A DNA stretch of 64,000 nt. It comes from Scortum barcoo. Taxonomy: Eukaryota > Chordata > Actinopteri > Centrarchiformes > Terapontidae. Of the stretch, positions 1 through 11,775 are shown in pieces. The notes below the pieces were generated by a model. It was given only the letters and a program-made list of their open reading frames with translations. It ran no database searches and was not told the origin of the DNA. The stretch lies in the NCBI GenBank assembly GCA_023238725.1, contig CM041548.1, positions 18,931,752-18,995,751 on the forward strand, in the 5' to 3' direction. Positions within the stretch are counted from its first letter, which is position 1. The number at the start of each line of letters is the position of its first letter. A program made the translations under genes and the position numbers.

Positions 1-1139
1 TTTTGGGTGTGTTGTCAAATATTTTAGTGAAAATTGTTTGAAAATTACTTGAAATATAGATTTTTGAGCATACAGTAAAAATTATAGTGAGATATTGAAC
101 GTCACTGTAGTCTTATAGTTTGACTGATCTGAACACCATGCAGATTAACTGAGAGATTAAAATGATGGATGAATTTTTACTTTAAAGCCAGGCTGTTTTT
201 TTTTAGATAATTGCAAAAATTTAAGGTTGCTTGTTGCAGCACCACCTCAAGTGTCCCTGAGCAGCGGGTGAAAATTTCAACCCATCTACATCTAACACTT
301 TAAGCAGGGAAGTAGAGGAAGAAGAAGAATAAAAAACAAAAACACTAGCACCCCAGCAGTAAACATCACTGCTTGGACCTGTTTCTGCAGAAATAGTACA
401 GTACAAATTATTTGTTTCAACACAACTTATGTACAACACATTTTTCTACAAACTGTACCCTCAATACACTGAACATTTAGAGCAGTTACATATAAACAGA
501 AAGGCACATGACAAAATACACAGGTTTAACAAGAGACTTGCAAAATAAGAAAGGCAAGCACTCACAAATGAGTCATGTTCTTTTAGTTTTAGCTGAGTAA
601 AGCTTAAAGCCTGAAAGAGCAAATACCCCTCCCCCACTCACACTTTTAACTGAATGATAGTTTTGGTGAATTTGTGAATGCTCGCCCTATTTGTTTATCA
701 AATCAGAATATGTAAAAAAAAAAAAAAAAAAAAAGATCGAAAGAAAAAGATCTCTAATAAATGCCATAATAAATGCTCACGTAACACACAATCAACACAG
801 TCACACAATCAGTACTGCTGTATAGGTGGACTCAGAATTGAATCCTTGAAGAAACTGTGTCTTTCAATGGCAATCATCACAGAACATGAACTCACCACTT
901 CGACATGCAAAGTTTTCATCCTGTCTGAAGCAGCATTGTCAACAATGACTCATTATCTGTTGTATTTATGAGCTCAGATCTTTGTGATTTGCTTGTCTTG
1001 TAACAACATGTTGCAAAGTAAATAAATGGAAAATATAAAAAAAGACAATTAATAGGCTTCTTCCTTTAAATATCTACATAACAAAGATGTTGAACTTATG
1101 AAGCCTTTCCTGCGCCTGCCTCCCATTGAACATCTTCAT
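1..1139. other. 3' flank of slc52a3, no gene seen
   Basis: This AT-rich stretch lies downstream of the minus-strand slc52a3 stop codon. It holds a poly-A run near 714-734 and no open frame that resembles a protein. Part of it is probably the slc52a3 3' untranslated region, but no convincing minus-strand AATAAA was found, so the transcript end is not placed. Confidence 0.5.
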
Positions 1140-3561
1140 TTAAGGGCATTTCGTGTTGCACGGGTCCCCTGATGAGAAGTAGCTGTACACGCTGACCACT
1201 GGAAACATGGTCGCTGCCCCCACCAGGGAGCCCAGCTGCACTACAGCTCCACACCACACGAGAGCGCTGTGGCCCTCGTCACGCAGGATCACCCCGATCA
1301 TCACCTTCACATAGGACAGGCTGAGAACAAAGAGGATCCAGGCCAACACCTGTGGAGGGGACGGAGGTGAGTTTGAATATATGTGCAGTGTTTCAGTCAC
1401 ATTCATCCATTTTTACACAAGTGAACAAGAAGAGAATGGAGGTTATTTGGGTCAATGAATAAAGTTCGTACTCACAATGATGACACCACCTGAAGTTTCA
1501 TTAACCAGCAGCGGACATGGACTCAGCACCGCCATGGCCATTATATAAGCTCCAATGCCACTGCCCATCACTGTGAGAGCTCCCATCAGCAGCAGAGATC
1601 TGTGAAAAATTGGTGATAAATTATTGGCTGTTTCAGGGTTTGATTTGGGAACCAGGATCTATTAATGTTTACATTTAAAGGTTAAAATGAGAAGTGCATC
1701 CTCATGAGATGTAAACTGCTGCCTGAAATTGATGTTTATAGTCTAAAAAATGTGTTTGTCTTTCTCCAGAAATCTAAAATCAGTGTTTGTAAAGATGTTT
1801 AAACTGGATTTTGTGCCCAACTGGGATGTAAAGCTGAAACGATTAGTAGATCAATGATTTAACTGGTGACTATTTTGATAATTTATTGATTGCTTTGAGT
1901 CATCTTTAAGCTGTAATACCAAATATTTGCCAGGTTTTCAGTTTTAAGGGCTGGCTACTTTTACATGCCTTATAAATGTAAACTTAATTGTCTTTCAACT
2001 TTAAACTGTTGGTTGCAGAAACAAGTGATACAATATCACCTTGGCCTCTTGGAACTTGACAAAACTAATTGATTATTGATGATAAAAATCTTTTTTCTGC
2101 AGCCTGGATTTTGATAATGAGTCTTCATGATACTCCAACCAAGTTCTGTCAGGTTTCACATTCTCATTTAGTTGATGCAGATACAGACTGACAACATTCA
2201 TGGCCTCTGACTTATCTTTATGGTCAGTATCTTGAGAAAAGATAAATTTTTTTCATGAAATGGAATCAGTTATGTGCATTTTGTACTCAAACCTAGAATG
2301 AAAAAAAGACGTTATTATTATATTACTTATTTTAATAAGAATATTAAAAGTGGAACCCAGTTTGGCCAAACAAAGGTTTATAAAAGAAGTTACAAGAGGG
2401 TATTTTAAGATTTTTTCTTATGCAACCAAAGGTCCAAATCATTATGATTTAAAGCAAACTTGTGATCTTAAACTATAGGAATTGACTGTGAGCCCTGTGT
2501 TGTGACTGAAGTGTGTGTAGGCCACATCATTACACACAACACACTGACCTTATAGGGAGGAACATGGCAATGAAGCAGGCGAGAGGGTTTGACACAGCAG
2601 CCATGGTGGCTGATAAGTGGTAGGCATTGTTCCCGTACGGCATGCATGAGTAGGACTGCACCGAGGGAAGCACCACGTTGGTCAGAGCGTTTACCCAGGC
2701 CAGGATCACAAAGATATAAACCACCTGCATCCAGCTGTAGGTGCCCGCGCCGAAGCTGCTTCTGGGCCTCGGGTTCGCAGCTTTGTACGGATCCATCATG
2801 GGCTTCTGCTCGGCCCACTTCCTGTTTTTATGAGATTTCTCTTTCACCCCGTTGGTGTATCGACCGCTGGGAGGCTCCCTGGCCACAGACGGGTGATAGT
2901 TGAGCAGCAGGAACGCCGCCAGGCACACCAGCATCATGGCGGTGAGGAAGAAGAAAAATACCTCAGCAGAGAAGTTGGCTGGCTGATACTGAGCCTGGAG
3001 GTCAAAGGTCAGAGCGCTGCTGGAGGTGTTCAGGGTGTGGTTTGATGACTGTGTGCTGTTAATGCAGTGGACCACCCCAACACCCTGGACCAAAGCCACA
3101 AGAGCCGGCAGCAGCCCGCTCACGCCCTCCCCAATGTAGTAGGTGGTCAGATACTGTGGCTTGAGGCGCATCGTGAAGGGCAGGAAGGTGACGGAGGAAG
3201 TGCAGTCAACGGTGGCGAGGAAGAAGGTCAAGACGAGGAGGGCCACACTGTGAGGAGCACCGGCCACGACGACGGTCTCCTTCCAGAAGAAACCCAGCAG
3301 GAAGGTCGCCACGGTGCCCAGGCAGATGATCACATATATGACGGCGGTCTCATTCAGGGCGCCGGGCCGGAAGCGATGCATCAGGGTGACGAAGAGAGGC
3401 CCGACGTTGGCCATCTGGATGATGATGGAGAGGTACGAGGGCAGGTACCAGCCCTCCGGGATCTGGGGGACAATCAGGGGCAGCTCCACCCACAGGCCGT
3501 TGATGGAGACCCAGGAGCCCATCCCGAACAGACACGCCAACACGTGGGTGAGGAGGGACAT
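1140..3561 (-). CDS. slc52a3: Riboflavin transporter, SLC52A3-like (solute carrier family 52)
   Basis: This is a multi-pass plasma-membrane carrier for riboflavin (vitamin B2). Coding exons, in transcript order, are 3561-2549, 1599-1476 and 1349-1140. All have GT-AG junctions and the phases fit, giving 448 residues, close to the roughly 470 of the human protein. Visible family signatures are the N-terminal FGMGSWVSINGLWVELPLIV, then VDCTSSVTFLPF, the GEGVSGLLPALVALVQG helix, NALTNVVLPSVQSYSC, and the C-terminal YVKVMIGVILRD and LFSS-type Cys-rich tail ending NTKCP. The DCTSS motif and the tail fit SLC52A3 better than SLC52A2. The start at 3561 was chosen because the upstream ATG at 3600 lies before a likely splice acceptor (TTTTTCTAG, near 3579). 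The weakly conserved loop at about residues 240-290 is the usual variable cytoplasmic loop. A sister gene lies 4 kb away on the same strand. Confidence 0.93.
1830..1935. repeat. Dispersed fish repeat, AACGATTA/ATTGATT-rich family, copy 1
   Basis: This intronic segment of slc52a3 reads like the widespread teleost repeat built from GAAACGATTAG, TGACTATTTTGATAATT and ATTGATTG motifs. Related copies occur in this window at about 40000-40230 and 55375-55720. The family name is not assigned. Confidence 0.5.
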
Positions 3562-5640
3562 GTTGGAGGTGTGTTTCTCTAGAAAAAGACAAAAAGACAT
3601 TTAAGTCATGGCTACATTTTGAGAACTTGGACTTCAAATCTAAAACTGTTTACATCAGTTTTAGCCATGCTAGCCTGCTAATATCCAACGCTTTGATTCA
3701 GACTGAAATATCTCAACAACTATCAGAGCGATCCCTGTTAAAATTGTACAGATATGTGTACTTACCAGAGAATGAATCCTATTGACTCTGATGTGCCCCT
3801 TATGTTTCCTCTAGCGCCACCAGCAGGTCAAAGTTTTCATGTATCCAATGGAATATCTAGTGGGTTGATGGCAAAAAAAAAAGTTCAATCATGGTTTCTA
3901 TGAGCATATGTTAGCTATAACACGACAACATTACTCCTACTAAACATCGGCCTGCAGCCTCACATACTTTAAAAAGATTAACAATCAAATGAAGGTGAAG
4001 GTCTTTCATTTGAAGCTATTAGTCACTTACCTGTGAAAATCCTCTAAGGAGTAAAACTTTCTGCTGAAGGACTGTTTGTGTCTGTCTGCCTGCAGAGGGA
4101 AGGAAACTGATCACATGGCCTGTGCATTGTTTAAATAACTGGTAGTGACTTATTTCACGGGTCTGTGCTTTTGTAATATTTTTGTAGTTTTTGTTCTGGA
4201 AATAACTATAATCCATGACAATTTATAAAGAAAATATAGGCCGTGTTCAGTCAGTACAATTAACTAATGATTCAAATGAGATTTTTAGAGCTTTAGGGAG
4301 GGTGCTGCAGGTCAGCTGAACATGCAGACATGTGATATTTGTCGACAGGCAAGTGTACTGTTTTATGAAGAACTAAGCGTCCAAAATATAAGATAAATAA
4401 TGAATGAATTACTTGATATAAAGACAGGAACGCATCAGGAAAATAATCAGAAAATGACAGACTTATAAATCAACTAATCAAGTAACTTAAAATTTCATCT
4501 GAATACTGGAGATATTGTTGTTAGCTTTTTTTTTGAGTTTTTGGCATTTAAGCACAGCAACTAAAAATCTCTAAGCTCTATTTTGTTATCTTCAAATCTC
4601 TGCAAATGACACCAAATTGACAAAAAGCTGATCCACACAAGGTTAACCATGCTTAATGTTACAGTTAACCTTGGACATGAAGTGGTGATGGTTAAAGTAA
4701 TGTGATGTTCTCTTAAGTGAATAAAAACTAATCTAAGTGTGTTTGTTTGGCTGTTTCCTTTATTACTGAAGGGAGAAAATGTTAATCCTCGGTTTAACTG
4801 CATCATTGCAGCAGCAAAGAATGGGAAATAATTCAGACGAGTAAAACAATAACACAAGTCAACAAAAGCTTTACTACACAAAATGTCCGTGGTAAAGTCA
4901 ACATCACAGATTAATGTGTCACAGTGAGGAAGCATTACCCTGTAAACATGTGCCAAAGGTGCAGTACATGACTTATTCCTGTATTAGGTTAATGTTTACT
5001 GTTTTTTAGTCTTTTTCTGATCTACTAGCTGTGAAATGGTTTGCTTTTTGTGCAGTCAGTCACATTAGCTGAAACATGTTACACACCACAACTGTGCACA
5101 TGCAAAGTCCCAGATTTTGCCCATGTTAGTTATTTTCATTTGATCCCAGGCAGGCTGTGGGTTCAAACTGCTTAAAACATCAAGCATAAAGAAAAGAAAA
5201 CACGACCACCTGCTGCACTGGTAACTATTACACAACTAAAGAAAACATCTGATCCCTGCATTATTTATTGGAAAAAGAAAGTGCATGCAGTGGAGGCTTT
5301 GCACGTAGATCCGAGAATTATTTTCTCATTGTTTTATTGATCAAAGTGTTAGACGAGAGTGTCCCCAAAGCTTCCAGAGTTAAGCAAAACCTCAAAGTGT
5401 TAAGTAAAAATAAGAATTATCTGTTAGATCTGGAAGCACAAGCTGAGTTAAACTGAATGTGCACATTAATAATCAGAATTAAATTATTATAAAATCATCA
5501 AAAACATATTTAGATTCAAAGCGTTTAAGTATTAAAGATAAATGGATGACAGAATGCATTCTTGCAGATACTCACATGCTGTTTGGTGGAGAGTTTGGAC
5601 TTTTTTGGAGAGAGAAACAAGCCAAAGTCCTGAGCTGAAC
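3562..5640 (-). other. slc52a3: Probable 5' leader exons and promoter side of slc52a3
   Basis: The coding exon has an acceptor at about 3579. Upstream on the minus strand, a 59-base segment at 4031-4089 is bounded by an acceptor (CTCTGCAG) and a strong donor (CACAG then GTAAGT). Another donor (AGCAT then GTGAGTATC) closes a candidate first exon running from 5576 to about 5640. This predicts a leader of two non-coding exons spliced to the short leader before the ATG. It rests on splice consensus only. The intervals between them hold a dispersed repeat (3690-3865) and otherwise unremarkable AT-rich DNA. Confidence 0.45.
3690..3865. repeat. Dispersed fish repeat with CTCTAGCGCCACC core, copy 1
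   Basis: This segment shares an ordered set of motifs with 44785-44950: ATCTCAACAA, a GAATGAATCCTA/GATGAATTCTAATGA block, CCTCTAGCGCCACCAGCAGGT (TTCTCTAGCGCCACCAACAG in the other copy) and AAAGTTTTCA/AAAGTCTTCA. It looks like two diverged copies of one interspersed element lying in an slc52a3 leader intron and in the intergenic region. Confidence 0.55.
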
Positions 5641-5644
5641 TGTG

Positions 5645-7604
5645 TGTGTGCTCGTCGAAGAGATTAAACCCGCCTCAGGGCGAGTGGGTGTGAGAGCATG
5701 TGGCCAACCATGACACACGTTTGGTTAACTTATCATCGCCTTGACCAAAAGTACCTCCACTGTCAGGCTCACCATCAACCATCACATGTTGTGGTGTGCA
5801 GCCACATCAGCACCCCCCATGTCTTCGCCTTGAAGCAGTTTCTTAATGAATGAGCTGATTCAAGAATCTGTAGACTTGATTATTAGTTAATTCTGCTTAA
5901 GGGGATCATGGGAGCAGAGGTGTTTACACCGCTCAGTTACATAACTTCACATTTCATTAGTTCATTTAAAGTTTACAAGGTATTACAAACCCCCATCCAC
6001 TTTCTAGAAAGACCTTAAACCTTTTATGTAATCGTTTAACAGAAATCCAATTGACCAAAAGTCAGTGTGTTTGAAATGAGCTGATCAATTGGTATGTTTT
6101 TTCAAATAGTTAAAGGAATAGTTAAACATTTTGGGGAATGCACTGATTAGCTGAGACTGCTGAGAGTTAGATTTATACATTATATATATATTTATAGATA
6201 TAATAGTACTATATAGAGGTAAATGTAAAAAACTGAAATATAAATCCATGTTTTTCCTATTATCAGATTAAATAATATTTGTTGTTCAGCATTCATACTG
6301 CACATTAACTTAATAATGACTCACATCAATGATTATTCTGTAGGTTTCACAAATCATACAGAGAACAATAAATATATCTAGAGGTGTTTTAAGGCAAAAA
6401 AAACTTCAGGACCTTTTCAACAATTTTTATTTTTTGGCATTCGACAAAAAATCAACAACAAATATCCATTATCATGAAAAAAGCAACAGCACCATCATTC
6501 ACTTTACTGTTCAAACATTAATCAGCATTTAAAATCAGCACATAATTGAACAGATTGATAAATTAAAAAATTAAAATACGTTATTATTTAGTTTTAAAAT
6601 AGTTTCATAAAGTTATTCAAGCCAATGCACTGTAGCAGCATGGTTAATACAATGACCTTACAAGGTATTAGTGCATATCAAAGATACAACACATAATCAT
6701 GATTTCAAAGGCAGAGGTGATATAATCCCTTGTTTACCAAAACTGTTCACTCATTACTTTATGTCAAAGACAGGCATTGTTCCCTTAAGGTAACATAACA
6801 TTAGCGTATCTTTGGAATGAGTAAAATCCCAAATGACTAGTAAAGTAAATCAAATGTTTGTACAAAACATAAGAAACACAGTCAGATCTAAAGGACATTG
6901 TGAATGCTTGTGAACACTTTCTAGGCACAGAAATAATTTTGGCATTAAATTAAGGAATGTCAACACGTCTATGAACAGGATGTTTTCAGTTACTGCATTT
7001 TTTAATGCAATCTTCAGAATACTGCCTTTAGCACAAGTGTATTGTATCTGACTTTGATGTAGCAGTAAGAATCGGCATGTTATTTGCTAACCTGGGACCA
7101 AAAGGAAAGAGGTAGCCAAACATTTCTGTATGTATGGGACTGTCGTTTGTAATTAGCAGAGTGAAACTTTCTTCTGAATAAGCTTCAGGAGCAATAAATG
7201 TGGATGAATAATTCAGTGGTCGTGTCCCTGAGTAAATACCTTTTCACATGATCTGTTGTAGTCTGAAAACAATCCACCCAGCAGCCAGATTTTTTTTTGC
7301 TACTGTAAACAACTTCAACTTCACACAAAGCACTTGTGGTTTTACTGCATCATATGCGTTTTACATCCCCTCGGCCAATGTGCAGCAACACAATGCTCCC
7401 ATTATCTGGAAAGGTTTTTACTTTCACAGGCTTTCAGAGGCCTCTGAATCAGGAGAGGATGCCTCCTTGATCCCTGAGAAACATGAGGCCGAGACAGATC
7501 TTCAAGAGCACGGTTAAGAACAGTCATTTTCTGTGACGAATTAATGGGAATCGTGTCTATTAAAAACAGCATTCAGACAGAAACGTTGCACCATCCCTCT
7601 CCTG
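5645..7604. other. Gap between slc52a3 and slc52a2, with probable slc52a2 3' UTR
   Basis: No coding frame is credible here. On the minus strand an AATAAA signal (TTTATT at 6426-6431) lies about 1.2 kb below the slc52a2 stop codon, so roughly 6410-7604 is probably its 3' untranslated region. The rest, 5645-6410, is AT-rich with a short TA-rich run near 6180-6205 and would contain the slc52a3 promoter near its high-coordinate side. Confidence 0.4.
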
Positions 7605-8164
7605 CTAACTGCAGTTGTCCACACACTCATGAGCCCGGGTGAACAAGTGATAGACGTTGACCAGAGGGAACATGGTGAGGGCCCCGATGAGTGAGCCGGC
7701 CTGGATGGAGATGCCGCACCACAGGAGGGCGGCGTGACCCGCCTCATGAAGCAACGTCCCAATCACCACCTTCAGGTAGGAGAAGAGGCCGGTGAAAATG
7801 ATCCAGGAGATGACCTGTAGGGGGCACAAGAGAGTCGCTGAAATCAGTGATGGACACGCAGGAGAGGGAAGAAGAAAAAATAGATGGGGCTTTAGTTTCT
7901 GTGTTTTAGAGATCTGATGTGAGACATGTTCCCTTCATGTGCTGTCAAGGTGAATAAGTTTTATTAATTTGCCAACTTCAAACCAGCATGAAGAGCACAG
8001 GCAAAAACAAAACTTTCTAACTTTGGTACACATGAATTTTATTATTTTCACTGCTAAAAGTGATTCAGAAATTAGGGTTTCAAAGTTTTTAATACTTATT
8101 TCATAAAGACTCTGTTGTTGTAAAGACCAAGAAATTGCAACAAATGTCTGGTCAGATTCAATAT

Positions 8165-8224
<60 letters not shown>

Positions 8225-11200
8225 TATACTATATCTGCACTCACCACTAAAGGTATGCCAGCAGGGTTTCCCAGGAGTGGAGGGCAGGGGCTGAGTGCTG
8301 CTAACGCCATGAGATATGCAGCAAACACTCCCCCTGCTAAAGACACGAAGCCCAGACCAGTGGACGACCTGAAAGACAAAAACTGAGCCAATGAAAACAC
8401 TGAAGCCTGTTTTTATAAAAGAAATGATCAAAAGTATCAAGTGGGAAAATGACTCTCAAATATTTAAAATGTTTTTGCTCAAAGAACACTTTTATAAAGT
8501 CAGATTCAAGCACTTTCTAGGTGTTCTTTAAAGTTTGTTCAGCACGTTACAGCTGTGGTAAATTACACTTAAATCATTTATGGTCTCTTGGACTTCTATT
8601 ATTTCTTTAACTAAAAAGCAAATTATTCAGTCAAATAATGCTTTATTATATTAACACAATTCAAATTTCAGGGTTTCAAGCACTTTTTAAATCTTGAAAA
8701 ACACCACATGAAAATTTAAGCATTTTCAAGGATTTCCAGCACCGTCAGGAACCCTGAATTTCTCACCTCAGGATAACAAACATGGCCAGGAAGCAGGCCA
8801 GGGGGTTCGCCATGTTGCCGAGGACCACAGACAGGTGAAAGGTCATGTTGCCGTACGGCAGACAGGAGAAACTCTGCACAGACGGCAGGACCCCGTTGGT
8901 GAGGGCGTTGGAGACGGCGAGCAGCGACAGCAGGTAGATGTTCCGCCGCGTCCAAGCATCCAAAACGCCTGAGCTGGCTGCGGTTCCTCCACCTGCACCT
9001 GATCCTCAGACACCGGTGTCCCTCCGCTTTTGTAGCGGGTGCGTTTCCTCGCCGTTCTTTGCCGTGGCGTCATCAGCCTCTTGCGGTGCTGCGCCTTCCT
9101 GCGACTCCATCTGCCTTCGCGTTAAGGCCCAGAAACTCAGGAATGAGATCGTCAGCATGGTGCACAAGAACCAGAAGAAATTCTGAGCAGGGAAGGTCTC
9201 CTCGTACACCGGCGTCACTGTGCCATTCATAGTTTTACACTCCAGCTTGGCAGCGCCTTGCCCCAAAGCCACGATACAAGGGAACAAAGCACTGAGGCCC
9301 TGACCGATGAAGAAGGTGCGGATGTACTGAGAGGGGTAACGAAACATAAAAGGTAGGAAGGTGACGTTGGATGTGCAGCAAACCAACGACAACATGAAGG
9401 TGAAGAGCAGGAACGGCAGCGACCTTCCTTCACCGCCTATCGTGACGGTGTGAGACCAGAAGACGGCCAGCAGAGCGGACGCCACCACCGCCAGCACCTG
9501 GATGCCGTGGATGATGAGGCGTTCGTTCAAACGTCCAGGAGCGCAGTGGTGTGTGATGGTCACCGCTATTGGTCCGAGGTTCCCGAACGCGATCAGCACT
9601 GAGAGATAGGCAGGCAGGTTCCATGCTGAAAAACAGAGAGGACAATTATGAAATATGAGATCTACTTAAAAACACAATATTCACTAGATTAATAGAAAAA
9701 ACGTTTTGGGATTGACAGCTGGTGTCAATCTTGACATGAACTGCTTGTCTCAGCTTATTAATGTATTTTTACAGTTATTGTCAGGATAATTGTCTTACAG
9801 GGTTTCTGTGGATTTTTAAAGACTGTCTTTACACCACATAGAATAAATTGTAAAATCTGTTTTCAGATATTATACCAGAATTAAACTATGATGGTCAACT
9901 TGTAGTGCAAATGCAGATACCTGTCTTGTTTTTAGTGTTTACGATTTTACTTTTGAAATTAGTTTTGCTACCTGTGACTGCAGTATAAAGTTGTTATGAC
10001 ATCAAAGTTGCTTTTTCAATCAAGTTAGACAGGCTAAAACAATGTGCACAAGCTAACTCTTATTTTTTATCACTTTATTGTATATGTACATTAGTATATA
10101 TGTATTTATTATAGATGTCATACAAATTCTGTAAAAAAAAGAAGACGATCTTGACGGAGAAAAATGTTCGTTTGTATGTATGATGACCAAACAGGCATTT
10201 ATGGAGAATTTAAACCAAAGCCTCAACTTCAGAGATGCAGGCTTTTATACCAGAATGCTATAAAACAGTAATTAAAATACATCATCAACAAAGGAAAATG
10301 CAGGAATCTGTTAGCCAGACATATCAAAAATAACTGTCGGTGTGAAAGGACCAGTGGAGGGGAAGTAATTAGATCTTTTACTTGTGTAAAACTTTACTAG
10401 CTGCAACATTAAAGTGATGAACACAGTAATAAATCAATAATTACAATTCAATAATATAATACATATGATATTCTGAAATGAGCCAATCTTCTAAATGAGT
10501 ACTTTTACTTTTGGTACTTTATTATGATTCCAATACTTTTGTACCTTTGTTAAAGTAAAATTTTAAATGCATGTAACAGTAATAGAGTATTTTTACACTG
10601 TGATATTACTGCTTTACAAGCTCTGACTACTTCCATATATATATTTACATTTAATATTTCATGACCCTGAATTGAGAGATCATCACAACAACACACTTGT
10701 AATATTCATATTTAATATGCAATGTTAAATGGTAAATGAACTTGTACTTATATAGTGCTTTTCTACAATACACCCCATTTATAAACCGACAGCAGAGACT
10801 GATTGATGCCATTCTGCTAATCAATCAGTCAATCTGGGGTTTAGCAGGTTGTCCAAAGACACTTCAACATGTGTGTGTATACTAAACTAAATTATGTAAG
10901 AATTAAAATATAAACTGGTTCAAGTGGAAATACAGAAAATGAGAAATGTATTATAAAATCTAACTCTTGCAGTTAAATGTGTGAAAGCACAGGATGGATA
11001 AATATATAATAATAAGGTCATTCAGACAAAATTATTATTTATTAGTATGAAGGAGGAATGAAAATTAATTTTGCTATAAAGTTTTCAGTAATTATGATAT
11101 GTTCATAATTTTATTTGTGATTTTTTGTTACGGATGACAATTTTGTTTTTTTAAATTCTGTATGTACTTGAGACTAGTCAATGAGATCAGCTGTTGTGTT

Positions 11201-11650
11201 TATGTTTACAGTGTGTATTCTAATACAATATCTAAAGATATGTTTTATCTTCTATATTTTTCTGTCTAATTTTGTACTTCTTTACATATTTGTCTTGTTA
11301 TTGAGCCAGTTAATTTCCCTGATGTATAAAGTGTATCTTATCTTGCATGTGTTTATGATAGGAGCGGTGGAGCCGGGGATCGAACTCGCGACCTTCAGAT
11401 CGACACACTGCCTGGTTTAAGGTAAAATCCCACATAAACAAAACAAAGAAGCTGTGTTTGACTAAAGGCTCGGATCTAACGGTGCTGAGGCGTGTTTCCT
11501 GCCGGAGAGGGAGCACTGACCTTCGGGCAGCACACGGACAACCACCGGCAGCTCGACCCACAAGCTGTTGACGGAGATCCAGGAGCCCATGGCGAACAGG
11601 GCGACCAGCCCGTGGGTCACCGCCGCGCCGCTCCACCAGCTTCCCCACAT
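7605..11650 (-). CDS. slc52a2: Riboflavin transporter, SLC52A2-like, interrupted by an in-frame TGA
   Basis: This is the second member of the tandem riboflavin-transporter pair. Coding exons in transcript order are 11650-11521, 9625-8767, 8368-8245 and 7814-7605. The last two are exactly as long (124 and 210 bases) as those of the neighbouring gene, and every junction is GT-AG with matching phase. Motifs include ALFAMGSWISVNSLWVELPV, LVCCTSNVTFLPF, FIGQGLSALFPCIVALGQG, NALTNGVLPSVQSFSCLPYG and a tail ending CVDNCS. CCTSNVTFLPF and the DNCS-type end point to SLC52A2. The start at 11650 has a good context (GCACC before ATG) and lies just inside an acceptor. An in-frame TGA at 9006-9008 falls in the variable cytoplasmic loop, between HPLQ and the helix starting WTRRNIYLL. 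As printed, the transcript would give a truncated carrier. It may be a real null allele, a decaying gene or a sequence error. Confidence 0.85.
8168..8219. repeat. (TA)n microsatellite, 26 units
   Basis: This is a perfect TA dinucleotide run inside the slc52a2 intron, ending only 25 bases from the 124-base exon that starts at 8245. It is close to that exon's donor side on the minus strand. Confidence 0.95.
10352..10640 (+). repeat. Degenerate hAT-like short element (CAGTGG end)
   Basis: It begins CAGTGGAGGGGAAGTAATTAGA and continues with ACTTTTACTTTTGG, TACTTTATTATG and GTAAAGTAAAA motifs. These place it in the same family as the clearer element at 52067-52647. The right end is eroded and approximate. 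Confidence 0.5.
10727..10875 (+). repeat. Dispersed fish repeat with ACTTATATAGTGCTTTTCTA motif
   Basis: The segment opens with AAATGGTAAATGAACTTGTA followed by CTTATATAGTGCTTTTCTAC and closes with a CCAAAGACACTTCAACATG block. These are characteristic of a very common teleost interspersed repeat. The tail expected to follow it (a GGAGCCGGGGATCGAAC block) is found separately at about 11350. Confidence 0.6.
11345..11415 (-). repeat. tRNA-like (SINE-type) fragment
   Basis: Read on the minus strand this contains GAGTTCGATCCCCGGCTCC, which resembles the T-arm and B box of a tRNA, preceded by AGGCAGTGTGTCGATCTGA. No complete cloverleaf with acceptor stem and anticodon arm can be drawn, so it is treated as a fragment of a tRNA-derived or composite repeat rather than a tRNA gene. 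Confidence 0.45.
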
Positions 11651-11775
11651 GGTGCCGCGTCCTCCGGCCCAGAAACTGAAAAAAGAAGATATTATCTGTG
11701 TCAGGAAAAAAGGGAAATCTAACACCGAGCAGCGTGTCACACCGCCTGAACCTCAATGATGGCGGATGACACCGC
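11651..11775 (-). promoter_or_regulatory. slc52a2: Leader and probable core promoter of slc52a2
   Basis: Upstream of the ATG is a pyrimidine-rich acceptor (CTTTTTTCAG) and then a short GC-richer block. It includes ATGATGGCGGATG on the plus strand near 11756, close to the YY1-type AAGATGGCGG motif that often sits at start sites of TATA-less genes. The transcription start is therefore placed tentatively around 11750-11775. Confidence 0.35.

Larger units (their letters stand above)
9626..11520 (-). other. slc52a2: First coding intron of slc52a2, repeat-filled
   Basis: This 1.9-kb intron is bounded by donor GTCAGT (11520 side) and acceptor TTTTCAG (9626 side). The SLC52A3-like neighbour has no intron at the equivalent place. 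It carries several degenerate repeats (10352-10640, 10727-10875, 11345-11415) and no credible coding segment. Confidence 0.75.

Noticed and set aside
3067..3582. Plus-strand frame of 171 codons opposite slc52a3
   Set aside because: Its composition (Gly, Glu, Asp and Gln-rich, no domain) is that of the complement of a hydrophobic membrane protein. The minus strand carries the conserved transporter.
9006..9008. TGA in slc52a2 as selenocysteine or programmed read-through
   Set aside because: The site is in a variable loop where no catalytic selenol is expected, TGA is followed by GGA rather than CTA, and riboflavin transporters are not selenoproteins.
8940..9040. A tiny intron removing the slc52a2 TGA
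   Set aside because: The only GT before the stop (CCG then GTGTCT) is a few bases from it, the nearby AG sites would leave introns far below the vertebrate minimum, and the paralogue has no intron here.
11345..11415. A functional tRNA gene on the minus strand
   Set aside because: There is a T-arm-like block but no matching acceptor stem, D-arm or anticodon stem. The fragment belongs to a dispersed repeat.
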